From contig NZ_JAGGPW010000019.1 of NCBI RefSeq assembly GCF_018613655.1, positions 83,991 to 147,990 of the forward strand: 64,000 nucleotides of DNA. Reading direction: 5' to 3'. This stretch comes from Planococcus sp. ISL-109 (GTDB taxonomy: Bacteria; Bacillota; Bacilli; Bacillales_A; Planococcaceae). Made by a program: the position numbers and the translations under genes. Positions 21,905 through 30,113 of this stretch are shown piece by piece (position 1 is the first letter of the stretch; the number at the start of each line of letters is the position of its first letter). The notes under the pieces were generated by a model. It saw only the letters and a list, made by a program, of their open reading frames with translations, did no database searches and was not told where the DNA came from.

Positions 21905-21941
21905 GGATGTGTCCTCCCGTAATTTTCACTACTTCTACTTT

Positions 21942-21969
21942 AACATATGCCCTAAAAATCCTCTAACAA
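21942..21969 (-). promoter_or_regulatory. Candidate uvrBA promoter
   Basis: Minus strand TTGTTA (21964-21969), 16-nt spacer, TATGTT (21942-21947). The LexA box sits just upstream of the -35. Confidence 0.5.
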
Positions 21970-21973
21970 AAAG

Positions 21974-21987
21974 CGAACGTATGTTTT
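21974..21987. promoter_or_regulatory. LexA (SOS) box of uvrBA
   Basis: CGAACGTATGTTTT matches 13 of 14 positions of the Bacillus LexA consensus CGAACRNRYGTTYC. Confidence 0.85.
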
Positions 21988-22105
21988 TTCTTTCTTATTT
22001 AATCTTTCCGCCCCTTTTGCATCTAGTTATTGGAGCCGTTTTCAAGTCATATCACCACTTGATGCGCTGAGCGCACTGCAAAAAAATCAAATTATCGGCA
22101 TGAAA

Positions 22106-22133
22106 AAAAGCCGCCCCGATTAGGGCGGCTTTT
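22106..22133 (-). terminator. Terminator of the IDEAL-domain gene
   Basis: AAAAGCCGCCC, 6-nt loop, GGGCGGCTTTT; the T-run follows on the minus strand. Confidence 0.85.
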
Positions 22134-22134
22134 C

Positions 22135-22377
22135 TTACTCGTCTTCTTCCCGCTTGAGCTCTTGAAGCTGTGCGGTATATGTGTCGAAAGATTTACGGTC
22201 GTTATGATCCAGGGCTTCGTCGATGAGTGCCAGCAATTGCGTTTCCTGCTGTTCGCGGTGAACATGCTTCAAGAATAGGTCTAGATAAATCTCGTTCAGC
22301 AGTTTTTCCGCTTCCGTGATTTTTTTCGTTTGAGCCATCGCTTTCATGAAGTCAGCATAAGAATAATAGTTTTCCAT
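22135..22377 (-). CDS. IDEAL-domain protein next to comK
   Basis: 80 residues, acidic and helical, with an IDEAL-like segment near the C-terminus (LLALIDEALDHNDRKSF). Small IDEAL-domain proteins are common in Bacillales and their function is mostly unknown. B. subtilis also has one (YhzC, as I recall) beside comK. The gene has its own promoter divergent from comK and a strong terminator. Confidence 0.78.
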   Translation of the reverse strand: MENYYSYADFMKAMAQTKKITEAEKLLNEIYLDLFLKHVHREQQETQLLALIDEALDHNDRKSFDTYTAQLQELKREEDE

Positions 22378-22404
22378 TCTTCTTCACCCCGAATGCTTTT
22401 CATT

Positions 22405-22434
22405 AGTATACACGACAACGCCAGAAAGAAGCAA
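22405..22434 (-). promoter_or_regulatory. Probable promoter of the IDEAL-domain gene
   Basis: Minus strand TTGCTT (22429-22434), 18-nt spacer, TATACT (22405-22410). Confidence 0.5.
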
Positions 22435-22462
22435 GAGTTTTTTGAAAATTACAACGAAATTG

Positions 22463-22492
22463 AAAAAATATTTTTTTCGAAAATTAGTTATT
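22463..22492 (+). promoter_or_regulatory. Candidate ComK box (autoregulation)
   Basis: AAAA-N5-TTTT at 22463-22475 and a second, imperfect AAAA-N5-TATT at 22480-22492, 4 nt apart, directly upstream of the comK promoter. ComK is known to activate its own promoter through paired AT-boxes of this form. The tract is AT-rich, so chance matches are possible. Confidence 0.5.
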
Positions 22493-22518
22493 GTTTATTT
22501 TCCATTTTTTATTATAAT
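22491..22518 (+). promoter_or_regulatory. Probable comK promoter
   Basis: TTGTTT (22491-22496), 16-nt spacer, TATAAT (22513-22518), 36 nt before the comK start. Confidence 0.6.
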
Positions 22519-22553
22519 AATTTATGTAAAGTAAATTTAGGGGGTAAATATAC

Positions 22554-23108
22554 ATGGGCAAAAAGAATCAATACCCCGTTTCTTATACAATTTGCAGCAG
22601 CACATATGCGCTGTTGCCGTATATGGACGGCCACCGGCTCCTGACACGGGTCATCGAAGACCGCAGTGAATTTCTCGTGGAGGAATCGGTCTATAAAATT
22701 GTAGCGAAGTCATGCTCCTTCTACCGCGGCTCCCTCGCCAGCGCTACCCTCTACGCCCAGAAAGCGATCGGCGTAAAGCATAAGCCACCGATCATCGTCG
22801 GCGAGTATTACGGCAATCCACTGATTTTCTTTCCCACCCACTCTCCGAAAAACCGTGATTCTGTATGGTTCAATTTTGATGCCATCGATTTGATTGCAGC
22901 AGACAACAGTGGACGCGGCAGCCTGGTGTCTCTCAGCAATGGCGTTGTCGTTCCTGCAGACATCTCGCCGATCGCGCTTCGGAACCAGCATTCTTTCACC
23001 GGTTCCTTGCGTCGTTATTTCAAAAAAGCGCAGCGCGTCCATAACCACCGGATGAATTATGTGACGAAACGGGCATTTCCCCCGCGCAGCCATCAGCCAT
23101 TGGATTAA
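22554..23108 (+). CDS. comK: Competence transcription factor ComK
   Basis: 184 residues, close to the 192 of B. subtilis. ComK-family landmarks are SYTICSSTYALLPYMDG near the start, KIVAKSCSFYRGS, AIGVKHKPPIIV, and FFPTHSP followed by WFNFDAID. ComK is the master activator of DNA-uptake genes. A full-length gene with a promoter suggests the strain keeps competence regulation. The start follows AGGGGG. The stop codon overlaps that of the convergent yhjD gene. Confidence 0.92.
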   Translation: MGKKNQYPVSYTICSSTYALLPYMDGHRLLTRVIEDRSEFLVEESVYKIVAKSCSFYRGSLASATLYAQKAIGVKHKPPIIVGEYYGNPLIFFPTHSPKNRDSVWFNFDAIDLIAADNSGRGSLVSLSNGVVVPADISPIALRNQHSFTGSLRRYFKKAQRVHNHRMNYVTKRAFPPRSHQPLD

Positions 23109-23470
23109 AGCGTTTTGGCCGCAGCAGCCAAATAAAACCGCAATAAATCCTCTACGGTATTTTTCAGACGGATATTCAAATAGCGGCGGTGATCTTCATA
23201 GCCGCCATGGCAAAAGATGTATTCCGAGAAATTGCCGTCTTTTACACCACGTCTCAACTTCATGCCGTTTGCCCTCATCAGTTCGATCGTTTCGGCCAGG
23301 TCGCTCCTTACGCGTTCAATCGCTTTATCCAGCAATTCCACATAGGGGGCTTTCAGCTTAAAAGCGCTATTCTGGATCCACTCACGATCCCGCTCCAAAA
23401 TGAGGAGAACCATCGGCAATTCCACCCGCTTCTCAAACACGACCATTTCTGCCCTTGAAATTAGGGCCAT
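23105..23470 (-). CDS. yhjD: YhjD-like protein of unknown function
   Basis: 121 residues, mainly helical, with ELPMVLLILERDREWIQN near the start and FCHGGYEDHRRYLN near the end. It resembles B. subtilis YhjD, also in the comK region; the name rests on recognition and position. No catalytic motif is clear. Upstream are GGGGAGG and a TTGCAA-N16-TAAAAT promoter. It converges on comK with overlapping stop codons. Confidence 0.7.
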   Translation of the reverse strand: MALISRAEMVVFEKRVELPMVLLILERDREWIQNSAFKLKAPYVELLDKAIERVRSDLAETIELMRANGMKLRRGVKDGNFSEYIFCHGGYEDHRRYLNIRLKNTVEDLLRFYLAAAAKTL

Positions 23471-23511
23471 CTCCTCACCCCTCCCCGATAGGAACGAGTG
23501 TTCTTATTTTA

Positions 23512-23539
23512 ATTTTAACGGGGAATTCGGAAATTGCAA
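23512..23539 (-). promoter_or_regulatory. Candidate yhjD promoter
   Basis: Minus strand TTGCAA (23534-23539), 16-nt spacer, TAAAAT (23512-23517). Confidence 0.5.
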
Positions 23540-23583
23540 GAGCCTCTAGTAAAATAAATCCATTTTAATTGCCGTGATTCGTT

Positions 23584-23618
23584 AGGCTCGAACAATTAGC
23601 ATCGCCCAATCGTTGAGC
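23584..23618. repeat. Imperfect inverted repeat
   Basis: GGCTCGAACAATT and AATCGTTGAGCC form an imperfect stem around a 10-nt centre, just upstream of the yhjD promoter. Role unknown. Confidence 0.4.
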
Positions 23619-23628
23619 CATTAAAAAA

Positions 23629-23679
23629 ATCGCCGTTTATGAAATGCAAGTTTCCATGAATGCATTTCATAAAGGCGAT
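23629..23679 (-). terminator. Terminator of the UbiB-family gene
   Basis: Long stem with a single bulge (ATCGCC-G-TTTATGAAATGCA with its complement) and a 12-nt loop; TTTTTT follows on the minus strand. Confidence 0.8.
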
Positions 23680-23721
23680 CTTTTTATTGAAAAAAAACAG
23701 TCGGCCGTATATTTCCTTTAA

Positions 23722-25338
23722 CTACCGGATGGCGCGGAACGCCCACAGGGAACCGACAAAAAAGACGGAAGAAACCCATAGGAATGCTTCGTGCCAAAAC
23801 CAGACGGATAACGAGATGCCGGTAAAGGACACGAGCGCGAAAATACCGGCAAACATCCGGCTTTGCATATCGCGCTGATGCTCTCTCTCACGGCCTTCTT
23901 TATTCTCCAGATAGTTCCGTATTTTCTCCGGCTCTTCCAGGAAATTGATGATTTTTTTCGGGAAAGCTCTGAGAGGCCCAGTCGAATTGAGCACCCAACG
24001 CAGCACATCTTCCTTGCCGAAAATTCCTTTTCCTTCGCGTTTTGTCGAAGCCCACTCCAATACGCGCGGACGTGCAAGCGCGAACAGATCGACTTTCGGA
24101 TCTAGCACGTGCAAGACTCCGACAAAAATCGAAGCGGCCCGTCCGAAGAATGCAAATTCTGCCGGAAGCTGAACCGGCTGTGTCCGGACAATGTCCTGCA
24201 TATCTTTCAACAGACGCTCGACTACAAAACTATCCATCTGCATCAATTCATTCGATTCGTAAGCGGAGACCAGCCGTTCCACCGCATCTTCCAACAGATT
24301 GCGGTCAGCGTGCGGCAATAAGAAGCGCAGATCTTCCAAGCCATCCAGCACCTGCTCATAGTTTTTGAACAGAATGCCTTCAGCAATCAACAGAATCGCC
24401 TGCGAGTCGCGCTCGGAAATCGTGCCGATCATGCCGAAATCGATCAGCACGATTGTGCCGTCCGGCTTCAATAAGATGTTGCCGCCGTGGGGATCGGCAT
24501 GAAATTGTCCGCCGTACAGCACTTGCTCCAAAAACAGGATGAACAATCGCTCGGAAATTTCGTGGCGATCGAGTCCGTGTTCTTCTATAAAGCTGATATC
24601 GGTGATGCGTGCGCCTTCGATCCACTCCATGACAAGCACGCGGCGTGTCGTATACTCATCGTAATAGAGCGGAATGTGGACACCGGACATTTCCGCAAAG
24701 CGATCCGCAAAAGCACGTCCATTTTGCAATTCTCGGACAAAGTTCAATTCATCACCTATTGTTTCGGTCATTTCAACATACAATTGGTCAAAATCGACTT
24801 GTTTCGTAAACGGCGTGAATTTCTTCGCGAGCCAAATGACGACGCGCATCGCCTGGAAATCGGCGCGGATGATGTGGTCTGTGCCTGGCCGCTGGACTTT
24901 GACTGCCACTTCGGTGCCATTTTTCAAACGCCCTTTATACACTTCGCCGATCGATGCGGAAGCAATCGCCTCATCAGACAACTCGCTCAAATAATTGGCG
25001 TGTTCGACATTCCACTCCTGCTCCAGCACTTCAATGATGTCTTTTCGGGGAACGGATGGCACACGGTCGGTCAAGCCTTCTAGTTCCGCCAAAAAGCTTG
25101 GCGGCATAATATCCGCACGGGTCGATAGGAATTGGCCCAATTTAATCATCAGGCCGCCCAGCTTGAGCGCCAATTCCTTGTATTCTTTCGCTTGCCGGGT
25201 GACGAGCTCGTTCCAACGCTGCCCCACAACTGGCGTCCACTTGCCCCTATTGCGCCTTTGGAAAATCGACACTTGCAAATAAAAACGAATCGCCATGGAA
25301 ACGATGCGGTAAATTCGGATATATGTAAACTGGTTCAT
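23722..25338 (-). CDS. ABC1/UbiB (AarF) family atypical kinase
   Basis: 538 residues. The family KxGQ motif is in MIKLGQFLSTRADIMP, the Ala-rich nucleotide loop in ASASIGEVYKG, the Lys in VAVKVQRPG, and the catalytic region in FHADPHGGNILL and LIDFGM. Two hydrophobic helices at the C-terminus (about 495-535) anchor it in the membrane. UbiB proteins act in quinone biosynthesis or lipid transport; the bacterial substrate is unknown. The start MNQFTYIRIYR follows GGGGGGAG. Its promoter overlaps the divergent enoyl-CoA hydratase regulatory region. Confidence 0.9.
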   Translation of the reverse strand: MNQFTYIRIYRIVSMAIRFYLQVSIFQRRNRGKWTPVVGQRWNELVTRQAKEYKELALKLGGLMIKLGQFLSTRADIMPPSFLAELEGLTDRVPSVPRKDIIEVLEQEWNVEHANYLSELSDEAIASASIGEVYKGRLKNGTEVAVKVQRPGTDHIIRADFQAMRVVIWLAKKFTPFTKQVDFDQLYVEMTETIGDELNFVRELQNGRAFADRFAEMSGVHIPLYYDEYTTRRVLVMEWIEGARITDISFIEEHGLDRHEISERLFILFLEQVLYGGQFHADPHGGNILLKPDGTIVLIDFGMIGTISERDSQAILLIAEGILFKNYEQVLDGLEDLRFLLPHADRNLLEDAVERLVSAYESNELMQMDSFVVERLLKDMQDIVRTQPVQLPAEFAFFGRAASIFVGVLHVLDPKVDLFALARPRVLEWASTKREGKGIFGKEDVLRWVLNSTGPLRAFPKKIINFLEEPEKIRNYLENKEGREREHQRDMQSRMFAGIFALVSFTGISLSVWFWHEAFLWVSSVFFVGSLWAFRAIR

Positions 25339-25363
25339 GTATGAGCTCCCCCCTATTGTCTTC

Positions 25364-25393
25364 ATTATAGAGTTTGGTGACAGATTAGTCCAA
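25364..25393 (-). promoter_or_regulatory. Probable promoter of the UbiB-family gene
   Basis: Minus strand TTGGAC (25388-25393), 18-nt spacer, TATAAT (25364-25369). Confidence 0.55.
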
Positions 25394-25438
25394 AAAGTGG
25401 TATGTTTTTAACGGATGGACTCTCAAAGGGGGATGGAA

Positions 25439-26215
25439 ATGGAAACAATTCATTATGAACAAAAAGGCAATCTGGCGTTCGTTACATTAAACCGCCCAGA
25501 TGCGATGAACGCATTCAATTATGATATGCTCGCAGAACTGGGCCAAGTAGCGGAAGCGGTCCGCATCAATCCGGACATCCGCATTGTTATCTTCACTGGG
25601 TCCGGCGACAAAGCGTTCAGTGTCGGTGCCGATTTGAAAGAGCGCAAAACTTTGACGCCAGAGCAAGTGAAGCGCAATATCTACAAAATCGGTGAAGTGT
25701 TCACAACGATCGAAAACTTGCCGCAGCCGACGATCGCCATGATCAACGGCTATGCGTTCGGCGGCGGCATGGAACTCGCACTGGCATGTGATTTCCGCCT
25801 AGCTGCAGATGATACATTGCTCGGACTGACGGAGACGAGCCTTGCGATTATCCCGGGCGCCGGGGGCACGCAGCGTTTGCCGCGGCTCATTGGCGAAGCG
25901 AAAGCGCTGGAATTGATTTTAACCGCACGACGTTTGAAATCAGCGGAAGCACTCGACTATGGCCTCGTCACCCGCACCGCCGCAAGTGAAGATTTGCCTG
26001 CCGTTACGGGCGCGTTTGCCGATTCGATTTTGGCGAATGGCCCGATTGCGCTGCAGCAAGCGAAGTTCGCCATCAAAAACGGCATGAACACCGATTTGCA
26101 GACCGGCTTGCAAATCGAAAGAAAAGCATACGAAATCACCATTCCAACAGAAGACCGCGTTGAAGCGCTAGTAGCATTCGGCGAAAAACGCAAACCGGAA
26201 TTCAAAGGACGTTAA
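25439..26215 (+). CDS. Enoyl-CoA hydratase/isomerase family protein
   Basis: 258 residues, crotonase fold. The oxyanion-hole region is FSVGADLKER, and both catalytic Glu positions of true hydratases are kept (GGGMELALACD and LTETSLAIIPGAGG), followed by RRLKSAEAL. It probably hydrates short- or medium-chain enoyl-CoA; the pathway is not clear from the neighbours. The ATG at 25439 is 6 nt after AAAGGGGG; an ATG two codons upstream is too close to that site. Confidence 0.88.
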   Translation: METIHYEQKGNLAFVTLNRPDAMNAFNYDMLAELGQVAEAVRINPDIRIVIFTGSGDKAFSVGADLKERKTLTPEQVKRNIYKIGEVFTTIENLPQPTIAMINGYAFGGGMELALACDFRLAADDTLLGLTETSLAIIPGAGGTQRLPRLIGEAKALELILTARRLKSAEALDYGLVTRTAASEDLPAVTGAFADSILANGPIALQQAKFAIKNGMNTDLQTGLQIERKAYEITIPTEDRVEALVAFGEKRKPEFKGR

Positions 26216-26220
26216 TCAAA

Positions 26221-26250
26221 AAACCAGGCGGGAAATTCTCCGCCTGGTTT
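26221..26250. terminator. Bidirectional terminator
   Basis: AAACCAGGCGG, 8-nt loop, CCGCCTGGTTT, between the convergent hydratase and S9 peptidase genes. Confidence 0.85.
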
Positions 26251-26262
26251 TTCATATGCCTA

Positions 26263-28242
26263 TTATAGACGTTTCATCCATCCAATAATCTCTTCTAATC
26301 TGGCAAAGCGCAAATTCGGCTTGCCGGTGCGCGACAAATTATGGTCCGCTTCCGGGAAACGGACCAACTCCGCTTCTTTGTGCATGCTTTTCAGCGTGAT
26401 GAACAATTGCTCTGCTTGCTCGATCGGGCAGCGGTGGTCGTTTTCCGAATGCAAAATTAACAGCGGCGTGTTGATGTCTTTTGCGTATTTCAGCGGGGAA
26501 TGCGCCCATAATTTCATGACGTCTTCCATTCCGACTCCGTGTTGCCAATCGCTGAAATAATAGCCAATATCCGAAACGCCGAAAAATGAAATCCAGTTGG
26601 AGATGGAGCGCTGGGTCACGGCCGCTTTAAAACGGTCGGTATGCGAAACGATCCAATTGGTCATGAATCCGCCGTAGCTGCCACCGGTCACTCCGAGGCG
26701 TTCCGTGTCGACCCAGCTGTTCGTTGTGATGACTCTATCGAGTGCCGCGAGAATGTCACGGTAGTCACCGCCGCCGTAGTCACCGCGCACCGCATCGACA
26801 AAGCCTTGGCCATAGCCATGGCTGCCCCGCGGGTTGATGTACAGGACGCCGTAGCCGTTTGCCGCGAGCAATTGCATTTCGTGGACGAATGTATTGGCGT
26901 ACATCGCATGCGGACCGCCGTGGATGTTGACGACGAGCGGATAGTTTTTGCCTTCTTCAAATCCGCACGGCTTCATCAGCCAGCCGTGGATTTCAAGGCC
27001 GTCTTCACTTGTTAGCGAGACCGTCTCCGGCGCAATCAACTCCGCCTCAGCTAAATAGCTTTCGTTGCAAACCGTCAGCGCTTTGCGTTCCCCTGCAGAA
27101 ATATCGAGCTTGTACAACTCCCCGGGTGAGACGGGATTGCTGATTGTGGCAAGGGCAAAACTGCCGTCACGCGCAATGTCATAGCCGTAAACATGTTCGT
27201 CTTCCGGCGTTGCCGGATATACCGCGCCGTCAAGCGATGCGAAATACAAACGTACATCGCCTTCTGTCGAAACTTGGAAATACAAATGATCGTCTTTTGT
27301 CCAGATTACACCCGGCGCATCCGACCCTTGCTGGTGGTCTGCGACGACATAATCGCCGACAGGCGCATCGATGCCTTCCGTCAAGCACTGGCTGGTTTTC
27401 CCACCTAAATCATATACATAAACTTCCGCATGAGTGGCATTCTGGTAAGCGCGTGAATGGCCGACAAACGCGATATGCGCATCATCAAATGAAAAGGCGG
27501 CGTTGCCGTAATATCCTTCCTCTTCGATAATGGCGGTTTCTTTCCCCGTGTCAAGGTCGCGCAAGAACAGTGATTGGCGAAACACAAAATCGAGGTTTTC
27601 TTCTTTTATAGCCCCGTAGACTAATTTCTTCCCGTCGTGGGAAATCGCTTCTAGCCCATATTGATACGGTCCTTCCGTCAGTTGTTCCGCATGCCCCGAC
27701 TCCAGCTCAACAAATCCGATTTGGCGATGGAATTCCTGCTTCACAAGCCCATTGCCGTCCATTTTGTACTTCATTTTGCTCGTGCGGTATGGTTCGGGGT
27801 TTTTCTCGTCTTTGTCTTTGTCTTCCTCTTTTTCCGTAAAGGTGGTGCCGTCTTTTGCCAGTGCATTGACCCAGATCTTCGTGCCGCACGGCGACCAGCG
27901 GAAGGCGCTTACACCTTTATCGAAATCGGTTACAGCGCGCGCTTCGCCTCCATCAGCAGACAGCACATACAATTGGTTTTTGTCGTTGCGGTCTGATAAA
28001 AACGCTAGTTGGTGGCCGTCAGCTGACCAAGCGGGCTGGCTATTGCGTCCTTTGCCGTGAGTCCAAGCAGTGGTCTTGCCGGTTTCCAGCGAAATATGAT
28101 GGATATGCGCATGATATGTATTGTCTTCTTCATCCATTTGAGTCTGGACGAATACTGCCCGTTTGCCGTCCGGTGAAATCTTTGGGTTGGCCACGGAAAT
28201 CAGTTGGAGCAAGTCTTCTATTTCTACAGCTTTTTTCGTCAT
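26263..28242 (-). CDS. S9 family peptidase (acylaminoacyl-/prolyl-oligopeptidase type, YuxL-like)
   Basis: 659 residues. The N-terminal part is a beta-propeller built of WD40-like beta units (SPDGKRAVFVQTQ, QPAWSADGHQLAFLSDR). The C-terminal part is an alpha/beta hydrolase with nucleophile GGSYGGF, an Asp in HSENDHRCP and a His in EADHNLSRTGKP. It probably cleaves short or N-blocked peptides in the cytosol. I took the ATG at MTKKAVEIEDLL, 8 nt after AGGGGAT, over one 17 codons upstream. Confidence 0.9.
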   Translation of the reverse strand: MTKKAVEIEDLLQLISVANPKISPDGKRAVFVQTQMDEEDNTYHAHIHHISLETGKTTAWTHGKGRNSQPAWSADGHQLAFLSDRNDKNQLYVLSADGGEARAVTDFDKGVSAFRWSPCGTKIWVNALAKDGTTFTEKEEDKDKDEKNPEPYRTSKMKYKMDGNGLVKQEFHRQIGFVELESGHAEQLTEGPYQYGLEAISHDGKKLVYGAIKEENLDFVFRQSLFLRDLDTGKETAIIEEEGYYGNAAFSFDDAHIAFVGHSRAYQNATHAEVYVYDLGGKTSQCLTEGIDAPVGDYVVADHQQGSDAPGVIWTKDDHLYFQVSTEGDVRLYFASLDGAVYPATPEDEHVYGYDIARDGSFALATISNPVSPGELYKLDISAGERKALTVCNESYLAEAELIAPETVSLTSEDGLEIHGWLMKPCGFEEGKNYPLVVNIHGGPHAMYANTFVHEMQLLAANGYGVLYINPRGSHGYGQGFVDAVRGDYGGGDYRDILAALDRVITTNSWVDTERLGVTGGSYGGFMTNWIVSHTDRFKAAVTQRSISNWISFFGVSDIGYYFSDWQHGVGMEDVMKLWAHSPLKYAKDINTPLLILHSENDHRCPIEQAEQLFITLKSMHKEAELVRFPEADHNLSRTGKPNLRFARLEEIIGWMKRL

Positions 28243-28382
28243 ATGGTCATCCCCTAAATAAGTATTTCGATTTTCGTAATAATTACTCTTCAACTATATA
28301 GAAAGTTGTCTGTCTTTTCAATCAAATCCCCTTTGATGAGTTGGTATTGGTTTATTTCTTCCATAGAATACCGAGCCATAAA

Positions 28383-28415
28383 AAACCGCCTCCCGGTCGA
28401 GCCGGAAGGCGGTTT
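28383..28415 (-). terminator. Terminator of lcfB
   Basis: AAACCGCCTCCCGG and CCGGAAGGCGGTTT with one mismatch; T-run on the minus strand. Confidence 0.75.
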
Positions 28416-28421
28416 ATTCGA

Positions 28422-29975
28422 TTACTTCTTCACTGCTTGATCTTTCAGCGAGCGGCGCAGGATTTTTCCTGTCGTGTTTTTCGGCAACTCGTCGAGAATT
28501 TCGATGTTGCGCGGCACTTTGTATTTCGCCAAATGCTCGGCACAATAATTCTTCAGCTCATCGATGGAAACCGACTCGTCTTTCAAGACGACATACGCGT
28601 TGACCGATTCCCCGAAATCAGCGTCCGGCAAGCCGACGACTGCCGCCTCGACAATTGCCGGGTGGGCAAACAGCACTTCTTCCACTTCGCGCGGATAAAC
28701 ATTATAGCCCCCGACAATGATCATATCTTTTTTGCGGTCGACGATATAGAAATAACCTTCTTCATCGATTGTCGCCAAGTCACCCGTGTAGAGCCAGCCA
28801 TCTTTAATCGCCGCCTGTGTTTCTTCCGGCATTTTGTAATAGCCTTTCATGACGTTCGGTCCGCGGACGATCAATTCGCCCACTTGCCCGACTGGAACTT
28901 CTTCGCCTAGCTCGTTGACGACTTTGTTCTCGACATTGATGATCGACGTGCCGATCGATCCTGCTTTGCGCGGACGGTCGATCGGGTTGAAGCAGGTGAC
29001 CGGTGAAGCTTCGGACAAACCGTAGCCTTCTGAGATCCGCACATTGAATTTGTCTTCAAAATTATGAAGCAGTGCGACCGGCATTGCTGAACCGCCGGAA
29101 ATCGCTAGGCGCACAGAATCAAAATCAGCCGGATCGCCGTCTGGATATTGATACATGAAATTGTACATCGTCGGTACGCCCGCGAAAACAGTCGCTTTCG
29201 ATGCTTTGATTGCTGCAAACACTTCCTGAGGCGCAAAACGCGGCACGAGGACAATGGTTGCGCCTTGCATAAGCGGCGCATTGACGACGACCGTCAATGC
29301 AAACACATGGAACACTGGCAGCGTCGCGATGACTCGGTCATCCGGCGAAATCTGCAGGTAGCCTGCAACATCTCTCGCATTGGAATACAAATTGCCGTGC
29401 GTCAGCATCGCCCCTTTAGGCTTGCCGGTCGTTCCCGACGTATAGAGGATGACGGCATTATCATCTTCAACGACATCCACTGTGCCGGTAAATGCTTCGG
29501 AATTCGTCAGCATTGCAGTGAACGAGCGTACTTTGTCTTTGACTGCATCCTGCAATTGCGCCAGTTTCTCTCCGGTTGAAGGGTCGGTTTCGCAAATGAT
29601 GTACGTCTCTACTGCCGGCAGTGCCTGATGGGCTTTTTCCACAAGCGGCAGCAGGGCATCGAGCGCCACAACCACTTTCGCATCGCTATTATTGACGATG
29701 TAAGCGATTTCATCCGGGCTATAGATCGGGTTGATCGGAACCGCTGTCGCGCCGATGCGCATCGTAGCATAAAGCGAAATGAGAAAATGCGGGGTATTGC
29801 TCAGTAGAAATGCGACGTGGTCCCCTTTTTCCACGCCCAGTTCTTGCAGTGCACCAGCGAATTTTGAAACGGATTGATCGAACTCTCCGTAATTTGTTTC
29901 TTTGCCCATGAACGTATAAGCAACTCGGCCTGCTTCTTGTTGTGCGATTTCGTGAACACGTTCTCCCAAATTCAT
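28422..29975 (-). CDS. lcfB: Long-chain fatty-acid-CoA ligase LcfB (YhfL)
   Basis: 517 residues, AMP-forming ligase. The P-loop-like motif is YTSGTTGKPKGAML, the adenylate motif is EGYGLSEASPV, later motifs are YTGDLATIDEEGYFYIVDRKKD and GYNVYPREVEE, and the catalytic Lys is in NTTGKILRR. It activates fatty acids for beta-oxidation. A perfect FadR operator lies directly upstream, and B. subtilis lcfB is a FadR target, so expression is probably derepressed by acyl-CoA. Confidence 0.93.
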   Translation of the reverse strand: MNLGERVHEIAQQEAGRVAYTFMGKETNYGEFDQSVSKFAGALQELGVEKGDHVAFLLSNTPHFLISLYATMRIGATAVPINPIYSPDEIAYIVNNSDAKVVVALDALLPLVEKAHQALPAVETYIICETDPSTGEKLAQLQDAVKDKVRSFTAMLTNSEAFTGTVDVVEDDNAVILYTSGTTGKPKGAMLTHGNLYSNARDVAGYLQISPDDRVIATLPVFHVFALTVVVNAPLMQGATIVLVPRFAPQEVFAAIKASKATVFAGVPTMYNFMYQYPDGDPADFDSVRLAISGGSAMPVALLHNFEDKFNVRISEGYGLSEASPVTCFNPIDRPRKAGSIGTSIINVENKVVNELGEEVPVGQVGELIVRGPNVMKGYYKMPEETQAAIKDGWLYTGDLATIDEEGYFYIVDRKKDMIIVGGYNVYPREVEEVLFAHPAIVEAAVVGLPDADFGESVNAYVVLKDESVSIDELKNYCAEHLAKYKVPRNIEILDELPKNTTGKILRRSLKDQAVKK

Positions 29976-29993
29976 AGATATCCCTCTTTCCAT

Positions 29994-30011
29994 TGAATGA
30001 ATACTCATTCA
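29994..30011. promoter_or_regulatory. FadR operator upstream of lcfB
   Basis: TGAATGAATACTCATTCA flanked by T on each side matches the Bacillus FadR consensus WTGAATGAMTANTCATTCAW at every position. It ends 18 nt before the lcfB start. Confidence 0.88.
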
Positions 30012-30081
30012 TATTTACTTTATTCATTATAAAATAAATCTTCAGACAATACAACAGCCACCCAAAAAGCCCCATTCAAAA

Positions 30082-30105
30082 AGCTGCCGAAGAACTCCGG
30101 CAGCT
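30082..30105 (-). terminator. Terminator of the bce-type operon
   Basis: AGCTGCCG and CGGCAGCT around an 8-nt loop; TTTTT follows on the minus strand. Confidence 0.75.
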
Positions 30106-30113
30106 GACAAAAA

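Noticed and set aside
22062..22080. TGCGC-tga-GCGCA palindrome as terminator
   Set aside because: Only 5 bp; the A-run is on the wrong side for either neighbouring gene.
22470..22486. CodY box near comK
   Set aside because: TTTTTTCGAAAATT resembles the CodY motif but lacks the central base, so the spacing is wrong; the tract is too AT-rich to judge.
22710..23093. Minus-strand open frame (127 codons) opposite comK
   Set aside because: comK is convincing by family motifs; this frame has no ribosome site.
24487..25083. Plus-strand open frame (198 codons) opposite the UbiB-family gene
   Set aside because: Antisense shadow with no start signal.
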